A stretch of DNA of 36,941 nt. It comes from an uncultured SAR116 cluster alpha proteobacterium. Lineage in GTDB: Bacteria > Pseudomonadota > Alphaproteobacteria > Puniceispirillales > Marisalimonadaceae. Made by a program: the position numbers and the translations under genes. The notes below the pieces were generated by a model. It was given only the letters and a program-made list of their open reading frames with translations. It did no database searches and had not been told where the DNA came from. Positions 24,853 through 32,533 of this stretch are shown piece by piece. The stretch lies in NCBI GenBank assembly GCA_902622745.1, contig CACNQW010000012.1:1-36941 (forward strand), read 5' to 3'. Position 1 is the first letter of the stretch; each line of letters begins with the position of its first letter.

Positions 24853-26202
24853 ATGTCTTCATTAGTTATAAATTCAAAAATCTGGGGCGAAATGTTTGGC
24901 ACTAGAGAAATGTCAGACATTTTTTCAGATAAAAAAACTATACAATATTACCTCGAAGTAGAAGCAGCACTCGCTCGAGTTCAATCAAGATTAGGAATAA
25001 TCCCTAAAACTTGTGGACTAGAAATTTCAAAGGTTGCTAAAACAGATTGGATTGACTGGAAATTATTAGAAAAAAGAACATCCATTGTAGGTTATCCAAT
25101 TTTACCATTAGTTGAACAATTAAGCTTAAAAGTGAAAAAGAACCTTGGGCAGTACTGTCATTGGGGAGCGACAACACAAGATATAATGGACACAGCTGAT
25201 GTTTTACAAATTAGAGATGCTTTATCAATCTTATTATCTGATTTAGTAGGAATTAAAAAAGCTTTAAAAAAACTTGTAAAAAAGTACATCAACACACCAA
25301 TGTCTGGAAGAACTCATTTACAGCATGCATTACCTACTTCTTTTGGCTATAAATGTAGCACATGGTTATCTGGTATTGAGAGGCATATTGATAGAATTAA
25401 AGAAATAAAAGAGAGATTATTTTACGTTTCTTTTTTTGGAGCTGCAGGAACTCTTGCCTCTTTAGGAGAGAAAAATGGCCTAAGGACAAAAAACGGACTT
25501 GCTAAAGAATTAAAATTAAAATCTCCAGATGTAAGTTGGCATTCGATTAGAGATAATTTTTGTGAGTTATCATCTTGGATTTCTCTGGTCAGCGCATCAT
25601 TAGGTAAAATTGCTTATGATGTTATGCTAATGATGCAAACTGAAGTACAAGAGGTTAATGAGCCTTTTATTCACGGTAGGGGTTCATCTTCTACTATGCC
25701 ACAAAAAAGAAATCCAATTTCATCTGAAGTGATTCTAGCTTGTTCTAAACTTTTAAGAGAACATCACTCTGCTATGCTTGATAGTATGGTGTTAGATCAT
25801 GAAAGAGCAACTGGTCAATGGCATTTGGAATGGTACACATTACCTAAAATGTTTATAATTGCCTCTTCTTCATTTCGATGCTCAAGAGAATTACTAGAAG
25901 GAATTCAAGTTGATAAAAATAAGATGATAAATAATTTAAATCAAACTAACGGATTAATTTTAGCCGAATCTGTAATGATGACAATTGCTCCAAAACTCGG
26001 AAGACAAATAGCTCATGATCTCGTATATGATTGCTGTAGAAAATCAATGACTGATAAGATAAGTTTACTTGAAGCACTAATGATGGATAAAAATATATCT
26101 AAAAATTTTATAAAAGAAGAAATAGAATTTTGTTTAAATCCTAAAAATTATCTAGGTGCTGCACCAAGAATGGCAGAGGAACTTTTAAAAAATATCAAAT
26201 GA
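24853..26202 (+). CDS. PcaB/adenylosuccinate lyase-type enzyme (fumarase superfamily)
   Basis: This 449-residue protein of the aspartase/fumarase superfamily has three conserved regions: CHWGATTQDIMDTA near 112-125, SGRTHLQHALP near 153-163, and the signature GSSSTMPQKRNPIS with the mobile catalytic Ser. Its beginning (IFSDKKTIQYYLEVEAALARVQ) and the HWGAT block resemble 3-carboxy-cis,cis-muconate cycloisomerase (PcaB) more than purine adenylosuccinate lyase. The enzymes of this group eliminate or add across fumarate- or muconate-like double bonds. PcaB would need protocatechuate 3,4-dioxygenase (PcaGH), and none is visible here, so the protein may have a new substrate in this operon. It starts one base after the previous stop and ends in ATGA overlap with the thioesterase. 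Confidence 0.85.
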   Translation: MSSLVINSKIWGEMFGTREMSDIFSDKKTIQYYLEVEAALARVQSRLGIIPKTCGLEISKVAKTDWIDWKLLEKRTSIVGYPILPLVEQLSLKVKKNLGQYCHWGATTQDIMDTADVLQIRDALSILLSDLVGIKKALKKLVKKYINTPMSGRTHLQHALPTSFGYKCSTWLSGIERHIDRIKEIKERLFYVSFFGAAGTLASLGEKNGLRTKNGLAKELKLKSPDVSWHSIRDNFCELSSWISLVSASLGKIAYDVMLMMQTEVQEVNEPFIHGRGSSSTMPQKRNPISSEVILACSKLLREHHSAMLDSMVLDHERATGQWHLEWYTLPKMFIIASSSFRCSRELLEGIQVDKNKMINNLNQTNGLILAESVMMTIAPKLGRQIAHDLVYDCCRKSMTDKISLLEALMMDKNISKNFIKEEIEFCLNPKNYLGAAPRMAEELLKNIK

Positions 26203-26624
26203 AAAACTCTTTAAACAAAAATGATTTCTATAACTTTTTAAGTGAGGCTTTTCCTCAAGTTTCAAATTTATTTGAAATAAGAAATTTAACTCCAGGAAAT
26301 GTTTCCTTAGAAATGAGTATCAAACATGAACATTTAAGACCAGGTAATACTATATCTGGACCTACAATGTTTCTATTAGCAGATGTAAGTTTTTATTTAT
26401 CAATTTTATCTAAAATAGGCCCTGAGAGCTTAGCAGTTACAACTAATTGTTCTATTGATTTTTTAAGAAAACCATCTGAAAAAAATTTATATAGTCAAAA
26501 TAGAATTTTAAAAATTGGCAAATCTTTATGTGTGGGAGATGTTTTAATATATTCAGTTGATTTGAAAGATCCTGTAGCTCATGCATCATTAACGTATTCT
26601 ATTCCTCCCAAAAAATCTTTTTAA
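26199..26624 (+). CDS. PaaI-type hotdog thioesterase
   Basis: This 141-residue hotdog protein resembles the PaaI/YdiI thioesterase group. The block RPGNTISGPTMFLLADVS (47-64) carries the helix with the expected acidic catalytic residue Asp62, followed by TTNCSIDFLRKP typical of the group's central strand. It would hydrolyse an acyl- or aryl-CoA to release CoA, for example to rescue a stalled intermediate. The ATGA overlap (26199-26202) with the lyase gene shows translational coupling. No ribosome-binding site of its own is evident. Confidence 0.85.
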   Translation: MKNSLNKNDFYNFLSEAFPQVSNLFEIRNLTPGNVSLEMSIKHEHLRPGNTISGPTMFLLADVSFYLSILSKIGPESLAVTTNCSIDFLRKPSEKNLYSQNRILKIGKSLCVGDVLIYSVDLKDPVAHASLTYSIPPKKSF

Positions 26625-26674
26625 AAAACAAAAATTCTGTTACGTTTTATAAAAATTAAATATTGGAGATTTAG

Positions 26675-27484
26675 ATGAGCTTTGTGGAAACAGAAACAAA
26701 TGGTCAGATTTTTACAATCAGATTAAATAGACCTGAAAGGTTAAATGCACTAAGTACTGTTATTAGAGAAGGAATGGCTGAAGCTTTTACCAAATTTCAT
26801 AATGATAATAATTTAGAAGTTGCTATTTTAACTGGTACTGGAAGAGGTTTTTGCGCAGGCGAAGACATGAAAGAATCGTTAGATAGAGGAATTGCTGGAT
26901 CTCCAAAAGAGATGGTTAAAAAAGATTTAACAAACCCTTTTCAAGATGGGGTTTTACAAAAACCTGTAATAGCAGCAGTAAATGGTTTTGCAATGGGAGG
27001 TGGTTTCATGCTTGTTGAAAGATGCGACTTAAGAATTGCAGTGAAAGAAGCTATTTTTGAAATGTCTGAAGCAAAAAGATGGTTGTTAGGAGGATATAAT
27101 CACGGTCACTATGGTAACTTACCACATCCCGTAGCTACTGAAATGGCTTTTGGTTATAGAATAAACGCAGAAAGAATGTATCAAGTAGGTTTTGTTAATA
27201 GGCTTGTTGACCAAGCAAATTTAATGGAAGAAGCGCATTCAATGGCAAAGCATCTTCTTTCACTTCCACCAGCCTCAAGAGTTAACACTTTGTACATGAT
27301 GAAACATATGGCACCTCAACTACCTTCAAATATAATAAATTTAGCAGAAAAACTTCACCTTCATGGTGATACCGAAGATCGTATGGAAAGCAGGAGAGCT
27401 TTTGCTGAAAAAAGAGAACCAAATTATAAAGGATGGTTAAACCCAGATGATAGATACAATATGCCAAAGTTAGAAGAAGAATAA
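26675..27484 (+). CDS. Enoyl-CoA hydratase/isomerase family protein (copy 2)
   Basis: This 269-residue crotonase-superfamily protein has ETNGQIFTIRLNRPERLNAL at the start, FCAGEDMKES as first oxyanion segment and AVNGFAMGGGFMLVERCD as second. The first catalytic glutamate of canonical hydratases (GGGCE) is Met here, and the second is kept in FEMSEAKRW. A histidine-rich loop YNHGHYGNLPH follows, unusual for hydratases. Like copy 1 at 24045, it may catalyse isomerisation, hydrolysis or retro-aldol-type chemistry instead of hydration. The start at ATG 26675 is supported by GGAGA at 26665-26669. A 50-base gap precedes it, the only real gap in the rightward arm after the tautomerase-like gene, so an internal promoter is possible but not seen. 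Confidence 0.88.
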   Translation: MSFVETETNGQIFTIRLNRPERLNALSTVIREGMAEAFTKFHNDNNLEVAILTGTGRGFCAGEDMKESLDRGIAGSPKEMVKKDLTNPFQDGVLQKPVIAAVNGFAMGGGFMLVERCDLRIAVKEAIFEMSEAKRWLLGGYNHGHYGNLPHPVATEMAFGYRINAERMYQVGFVNRLVDQANLMEEAHSMAKHLLSLPPASRVNTLYMMKHMAPQLPSNIINLAEKLHLHGDTEDRMESRRAFAEKREPNYKGWLNPDDRYNMPKLEEE

Positions 27485-27497
27485 AATAGGTCATAAA

Positions 27498-28709
27498 ATG
27501 AATGCAATTAATGGAGCTTTATCAGGATTAAAAATAGTGGCTTGTTCTACAGCCCAAGCTGGAACTGTGCCATATATGCTCATGGCAGATTTAGGAGCAG
27601 ATGTGATAAAAATTGAAACACCTGTCAAAGGAGATAATAACCGTAAATCAGGTTATTTATTTGGAGAAACTAGTTCTTTTTTTGAAACAAACAATCGTGG
27701 TGTTAAGAGTTTAACTTTAAATCTTAAATCTGAAAAAGGTCAAAAAATTTTACATCAACTTGTAAAAGAAGCCGATATCTTTGGACAAAATTTCAGACCA
27801 GGTGTAGCAAAAAAACTTAATTTTGATTATGAAACACTAGAAAAAATTAATCCTAAAATCATTTATGCATCTGTTTCAGCCTATGGTCCTGACGCGCCAG
27901 ATGGTCATTTGCCAGGCACTGATGCTGTCGGACAAGCACTAAGCGGAATTGCAGAAGCTTATTCTATACCAGGGAACAATTTGAGAACTGGAGTTGCTTC
28001 TGTAGCTGACGAAACCTGTGCAATTTTAACATTTGGAGGAATACTTGCCGCATTTATTAATGCCCAAAAAACAGGTAAGGGCCAAAAACTAGAAACTTCA
28101 CTAGTTGGAAGCGCATTTAGATTACAGGGCTGGACTATGACAACTGCCATGTGGAGTAATAAACCTCCAATTACTGGTGCAAGAATAAACGGAACAAGAG
28201 AACGTCCTGGTATTGCTGCTTGTTTTAATGACAAAAATGGCAAACCTTTTGCTCTTCAATTAGAACCTAACAGTTGGTTAGATGCTATGAATGTTTTAGG
28301 CTTCAAAGACAAATTAGAAAAAGATGGTCTATTAGATTTAGGGTTAGCATTTGAATCAGAAAATAAAAAAACCGAAATCTTAGATAAACTGGCAGAACTC
28401 TTTTCAACTAACGAAAGAGATCACTGGATTTCAATATTGAGAAAAGCTGACAAGATTTCAACCCATGTAAATACAATGTTAGAAGCATCATCTGATCCAA
28501 ATATAGTAAATAATAATTATGTAACTGAAGTTTGGTATCCTGAATTAAATAAAAATTTAAAAGTACATGGAACTCCATGGAAATTTTCTAAAACTCCTGC
28601 AAATATTAAAAGAGCTCCTAAACTTGGTGAACACAATTCAGAAATTCTTAAAAAGTTAGGATATACAGATAATGAAATTGAAAATTTAAAAAACGAAACA
28701 ATTATTTAA
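27498..28709 (+). CDS. Family III CoA-transferase (CaiB/BaiF type), copy 2
   Basis: This 403-residue class III CoA-transferase opens with LSGLKIVACSTAQAGTVPYM and has the predicted nucleophile Asp171 in GVASVADETCA. The blocks DLGADVIKIETPVKGD, NNRGVKSLTLNL and YGPDAPDGHLPGTDAVGQALSG are typical. It closes the rightward arm, 13 bases after the enoyl-CoA hydratase-like gene, and probably activates the carboxylate processed by that arm. It is distant from copy 1 at 17143-18345, suggesting different substrates. Its stop overlaps the end of the convergent carbonic-anhydrase-like gene by eight bases. Confidence 0.92.
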   Translation: MNAINGALSGLKIVACSTAQAGTVPYMLMADLGADVIKIETPVKGDNNRKSGYLFGETSSFFETNNRGVKSLTLNLKSEKGQKILHQLVKEADIFGQNFRPGVAKKLNFDYETLEKINPKIIYASVSAYGPDAPDGHLPGTDAVGQALSGIAEAYSIPGNNLRTGVASVADETCAILTFGGILAAFINAQKTGKGQKLETSLVGSAFRLQGWTMTTAMWSNKPPITGARINGTRERPGIAACFNDKNGKPFALQLEPNSWLDAMNVLGFKDKLEKDGLLDLGLAFESENKKTEILDKLAELFSTNERDHWISILRKADKISTHVNTMLEASSDPNIVNNNYVTEVWYPELNKNLKVHGTPWKFSKTPANIKRAPKLGEHNSEILKKLGYTDNEIENLKNETII

Positions 28710-29232
28710 TTTCTTCAAGCTCTTTTATAAACTTTTTAAAATTATCTACATAATGCTTAGATGATCTAGTCATATCTTTTATCATTTCAGGACTTAATTC
28801 TCTTACTGCTTTAGCTGGAGAGCCAATAATTAACATACCATCAGGAAATTCTTTGTTTTCAGTAACTAAAGCCCCTGCTCCAACAAGACAATTATTTCCA
28901 ATTTTTGCATTGTTAAGAATAGTTGCTCCCATTCCTACCAAAGAATTATTTCCAATAGTACAACCGTGAATTATCGCATTATGGCCTATAGTACAATTAT
29001 TTCCAATTGTTACAGGAGTATTTGGATCAACATGAATAATTGTATTTTCTTGAATATTAGTTTCATTTCCTATTTTGATGAGATCATTATCACCTCTTAA
29101 AACCGAACCAAACCAAATTCCAACATCCTGACCTAGAATAACATTACCTATAACATGTGCATCTGGTGCCACCCAATAAGAACCTTTGGAAGGTAATTGA
29201 GGCTCTTTTTTCCCTAAATTGTAAATCGGCAT
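28702..29232 (-). CDS. Gamma-carbonic-anhydrase family protein (YrdA/PaaY-like)
   Basis: This 176-residue protein folds as a left-handed beta-helix built from hexapeptide repeats: I-G-N, I-G-Q, I-G-N-style units throughout residues 25-140. The three metal-binding histidines are His67 (IIHVDP), His84 (IGHNA) and His89 (IIHGC), the CamH-type spacing. Members act as carbonic anhydrases, or as CoA thioesterases in the case of PaaY of phenylacetate degradation; the aromatic-catabolism neighbourhood makes PaaY-like activity worth considering. The ATG has GGGAGA directly upstream on the reverse strand, a strong site. It is convergent with the CoA-transferase (8-bp overlap) and 152 bases downstream of the pobA stop on the same strand. 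Confidence 0.88.
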   Translation of the reverse strand: MPIYNLGKKEPQLPSKGSYWVAPDAHVIGNVILGQDVGIWFGSVLRGDNDLIKIGNETNIQENTIIHVDPNTPVTIGNNCTIGHNAIIHGCTIGNNSLVGMGATILNNAKIGNNCLVGAGALVTENKEFPDGMLIIGSPAKAVRELSPEMIKDMTRSSKHYVDNFKKFIKELEEIK

Positions 29233-29384
29233 TTTTTCTCCCTAATAATTATATTCATTACTAATGATTAATTCGATCAACAAGGATAATTATTGTCAAG
29301 AAAAGAAAATATTTTACGCTACAATTGAATTATTTTTTATATAAATCCAAATGTGTATTTTTTTCTAATTATTTTTAAAATAAT

Positions 29385-30554
29385 TTAAAATGGTAATCCA
29401 ACGTAATTTTCGGCAAATGATTTCTGAGCTACTTCTGAATTTTCTAAATATTCAATTTCAGTCTCTTGCATTTTTTGATCAAAATCAGACTGATTGGGAA
29501 ATTTATGAAAAGTTACTGTCATCCACCAACTAAATCTAATGGCTTTCCAAACTCTATTTAATGCTCGTTTTGAATATTTAGATAACACCACTTTATTTTT
29601 TTCTTGGTAATATTCTTCTAGGGTCTCAACTAAATAGTTTACATCTGAAAAAGCTAAATTTAATCCTTTTGCACCTGTAGGTGGAACTATATGAGCAGCA
29701 TCACCAACTAAAAATAGATTTCCATAACTCATTGGTTCAACCACAAATGATCTTAGAGGAGCTAGTGACTTCTCTATAGATGGACCTGTTACGAGATTTT
29801 CTAAAGATTCTTCTGGTAATCTTTTTTTTATTTCATTCCAGAAACGATCATCACTCCATTCAGTAGTTTTTTCATCAATTGAAGTTTGGATATAATATCT
29901 ACTTAAATTTTCATTCCGCATAGAAGCCAGAGCAAAACCTGTTTTATGGTTTGCATAAATTAATTCTTCGCTAATTGGAGGAGTTTCAGATAAAATTCCT
30001 AACCATGCAAAAGGGTAAACTCTCTCAAAGGTTTTAATTTTTTCTTTAGGAATTGTATTTCTTGAAACACCATGAAATCCATCACAACCTATTATGAAAT
30101 CCGCATTAATTTTTGTTTCTTTATCAACGATCTTGCATGTAACGTATGGACTACTTGTTTCAATTTCATGAATTTTTACATCTTTAACTGAATTAAAAAC
30201 TTTACCATTATTTTTTTCTCTTAAATCATATAGATCTTTTGTCACTTCTGTTTGACCATAAACAGTTACTTTTTGATTAATCAATTTTTTAAAATCCATT
30301 CTAAATCCACGATTTTTTAAAGACAAAAAAATGCCATCATGAGAAAAACCTTCATCCTTTATCCTTTTGAAAATTCCTGCCTTTTTAAGTAATTTTATGG
30401 TTCCTTCTTCTAAAACACCTGCTCTTATTCTGGATAACACATGTTCTTTTGTGTGTTTTTCTAAAACTAAACAATCAATATTAATATCACTTAAAAGCTG
30501 CGACAATAGTAAACCTGAAGGGCCACCTCCAATGATAAGAACTTGGGTTCTCAT
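29385..30554 (-). CDS. pobA: 4-hydroxybenzoate 3-monooxygenase
   Basis: This 389-residue FAD/NADPH enzyme hydroxylates 4-hydroxybenzoate to protocatechuate. It lines up along its whole length with the well-studied Pseudomonas enzyme (394 residues): GGGPSGLL at 9-16 for FAD, SRIRAGVLE around 41-49 with the conserved arginine, ERVYPFAWLGIL, ELIYANH with the substrate-contacting Tyr, the Ser-x-Arg pair in FALASMRN, GDAAHIVPPTGAKGLNLA for FAD, and the final AENYVGLPF with the C-terminal Tyr. Nothing needed for activity is missing. The next step, protocatechuate ring opening, is not encoded in the window by any recognisable PcaGH or LigAB. The TRAP transporter genes upstream on the same strand (stop 122 bases away) may bring in the aromatic acid. 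Confidence 0.97.
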   Translation of the reverse strand: MRTQVLIIGGGPSGLLLSQLLSDINIDCLVLEKHTKEHVLSRIRAGVLEEGTIKLLKKAGIFKRIKDEGFSHDGIFLSLKNRGFRMDFKKLINQKVTVYGQTEVTKDLYDLREKNNGKVFNSVKDVKIHEIETSSPYVTCKIVDKETKINADFIIGCDGFHGVSRNTIPKEKIKTFERVYPFAWLGILSETPPISEELIYANHKTGFALASMRNENLSRYYIQTSIDEKTTEWSDDRFWNEIKKRLPEESLENLVTGPSIEKSLAPLRSFVVEPMSYGNLFLVGDAAHIVPPTGAKGLNLAFSDVNYLVETLEEYYQEKNKVVLSKYSKRALNRVWKAIRFSWWMTVTFHKFPNQSDFDQKMQETEIEYLENSEVAQKSFAENYVGLPF

Positions 30555-30676
30555 AAAAATATCCAGTGAATCTTATTTCTTAATAACAAAAACATATGTA
30601 AGAATTATAATAAATGAATGTTTTATTAAAAATCAAATTGAATTAAAAAATTAATTTTAAATTTTCGTTACATTTG

Positions 30677-31996
30677 TTAATAAAAAGCCCATAACGTTAT
30701 TAGAGTAATACTTGGAAAAGAAAATAATAGTATTATTCTGATTATATCACTTAACAAAAAGGGTATAACACCTTTAAAAGTATCTATTATAGGTACATCC
30801 TTAGCCATTTTATTAATTATAAATACATTTAGTCCAACAGGTGGAGTTATTAAACCAACTTCAACAACAACTAGAGTTAATATTCCAAACCAAATTGCTG
30901 TTTCTTCTGGAGATAATCCAAAATCAAGTGACATCACTAAAGGAAAAAAAACTGGGATTGTTAACAATATCATTGCTAAGCTATCCATCAAACATCCTAA
31001 AAACAGATATAAAATCATAATACAAGCAACAACTATTAAAGGTTCTAAATTATTTTCTCTTGAAAATTCAGTTAATAAATTTGGAAGCTGAGTTAAAGCA
31101 ATAAAAGAATTAAAAAATTCTGCACCTAATAAAACAAAAAATATCATTCCTGTTGTAACTGCTGTACTTTCAATAACATCAATAAATGACTTTATGTTAA
31201 ATGATTTATTTGTAATGGCTATAATACCGGTTCCTGCAGCACCAATTGCAGCACCTTCAGTAGGTGTAAAAAAGCCCATGTAAATTCCACCAATCATGAC
31301 AACAAAGATCAAGATTATATGCCAAATATTTTTAAATAAATACATACGGTCTTTCCAAGGAACTCTATCTTTAATTGGTCCAGAATTTTGGTTTAATCTG
31401 ACATATAAACTAATTGCAACTACATAACCTAAGGCAGCAAGTAAACCAGGTATGAAAGCACATAAAAACATTTTAGCTATGTTTTGTTCGGTCAGAATAG
31501 AATAGATTATTAATATAACTGAAGGAGGAATTAAAATGCCTAGAGTTCCCCCTGCAGCTAATGCACCAGTACTTAGTGCTCCTGAATACCCTAATCTTCT
31601 TAATTCTGGCAAGGCTACTTTTCCCATGGTTGCTGCAGTCGCCAATGATGATCCACAAATTGCGCCAAATCCAGCACATGCTCCAACCGCAGCCATAGCA
31701 ACCCCCCCTTTTCTATGTCCTAAACAAGCACCAGCAAACTTAAACAATGCTTCACTCATACCAGCTTTAGATGCGAAATTACCCATAAGTAAAAAAAGTG
31801 GAATAACCGAAAGAGAGTAATTTGAAAATAAATGCCATGCACTTGTTTTAGCCAGAGACATAATAGGAAGCCAACCTGTAATTAAAATTGTACCAGTACA
31901 TCCAACTAATAACATGGCTAAACCAATAGGAACTCTGAATGCTAAAAGTGAAAATAGAATTGGAAAAGCAAGAATACCAAGAATATATTTGTCCAT
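30677..31996 (-). CDS. dctM: TRAP transporter large permease subunit DctM (system 2)
   Basis: This 439-residue membrane protein has about 12 hydrophobic segments and the DctM blocks FRVPIGLAMLLVG, CGSSLATAATMG, ILIPPSVILIIY, FTPTEGAAIGA and LITPPVGLNVFII. It forms the transport channel of the second TRAP system. The start lies two bases after the dctQ stop (TAATTATG), so the two subunits are translated together. The protein is clearly diverged from the DctM at 13953-15236, consistent with a different substrate. The neighbours (pobA downstream, extradiol dioxygenase and ring hydroxylase divergently upstream) suggest an aromatic or related carboxylate. Confidence 0.95.
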   Translation of the reverse strand: MDKYILGILAFPILFSLLAFRVPIGLAMLLVGCTGTILITGWLPIMSLAKTSAWHLFSNYSLSVIPLFLLMGNFASKAGMSEALFKFAGACLGHRKGGVAMAAVGACAGFGAICGSSLATAATMGKVALPELRRLGYSGALSTGALAAGGTLGILIPPSVILIIYSILTEQNIAKMFLCAFIPGLLAALGYVVAISLYVRLNQNSGPIKDRVPWKDRMYLFKNIWHIILIFVVMIGGIYMGFFTPTEGAAIGAAGTGIIAITNKSFNIKSFIDVIESTAVTTGMIFFVLLGAEFFNSFIALTQLPNLLTEFSRENNLEPLIVVACIMILYLFLGCLMDSLAMILLTIPVFFPLVMSLDFGLSPEETAIWFGILTLVVVEVGLITPPVGLNVFIINKMAKDVPIIDTFKGVIPFLLSDIIRIILLFSFPSITLITLWAFY

Positions 31997-31998
31997 AA

Positions 31999-32529
31999 TT
32001 AACTTCTCGATAGAACTAATTCACGATAGAATGTGTATAAACAGCATACAGATAATAATCCAAATGAAAATGACACTGGCAAAAAGGGTATCCAAATTGG
32101 AAATTGTAGTAACATAGTTTCTTCTTGATAATTATACATGTCTCTTGCTCCGAAAAACATCCTCCAAGTAAAGAACAAGGCTATAAGTCCATAAATAACT
32201 GAGCTAATACAATCAAAAAAAGCGATTTTTTTGAAATTTAATTTTGCAGTTATGAAATCTACAATAACATTACCTTTTTTTAAATGGCACAAAGGTAAAA
32301 AGGAAGATATCGCAATTGCACTGCCAATTTCAACCAATTCAAAATCACCCACTAGAGGATTTAAGAATATAATTCTACTTAATATTGAAATAAAGTTAAT
32401 TAAAATAACAATGACAAGAATTATACCTCCTAAAATAGCGAAGATATAAGCTAAATCATATAAAAAACGACCAAATTTATCATTTGGTCGTTCCGTAAGT
32501 TCATCAATAGGATTATTTGATAAACTCAT
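31999..32529 (-). CDS. dctQ: TRAP transporter small permease subunit DctQ (system 2)
   Basis: This 176-residue protein has four hydrophobic segments in the DctQ arrangement: helix 1 around IFAILGGIILVIVILINFI, the GDFELVEIGSAIAISSFLP block with the conserved acidic residue, CHLKKGNVIVDF, and a fourth helix SFSFGLLSVCCLYTFY. It starts four bases after the dctP stop. Codons 13-22 (residues around ERPNDKFGRF) coincide with a perfect 11-bp hairpin followed by U residues, which is annotated separately and could lower expression of the permease relative to DctP. No clear Shine-Dalgarno sequence is seen, so coupling to dctP translation is probable. Confidence 0.9.
   Translation of the reverse strand: MSLSNNPIDELTERPNDKFGRFLYDLAYIFAILGGIILVIVILINFISILSRIIFLNPLVGDFELVEIGSAIAISSFLPLCHLKKGNVIVDFITAKLNFKKIAFFDCISSVIYGLIALFFTWRMFFGARDMYNYQEETMLLQFPIWIPFLPVSFSFGLLSVCCLYTFYRELVLSRS
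32462..32492 (-). terminator. Terminator-like hairpin inside the 5' end of dctQ (system 2)
   Basis: On the reverse strand AACGACCAAAT (32492-32482) pairs perfectly with ATTTGGTCGTT (32476-32466) around a five-base loop, and the run of T continues to 32462. It begins 37 bases downstream of the dctQ ATG and encodes dctQ residues in frame. It has the form of a rho-independent terminator, placed so that most transcripts that end there would encode only DctP. The structure is seen directly; termination is inferred. Confidence 0.65.
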
Positions 32530-32533
32530 TTAA

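Noticed and set aside
29365-29390. A-T-only inverted repeat near the 3' end of pobA that could be read as a terminator.
   Set aside because: The stem has no G-C pairs, and on the pobA strand it is followed by A residues, not U residues.
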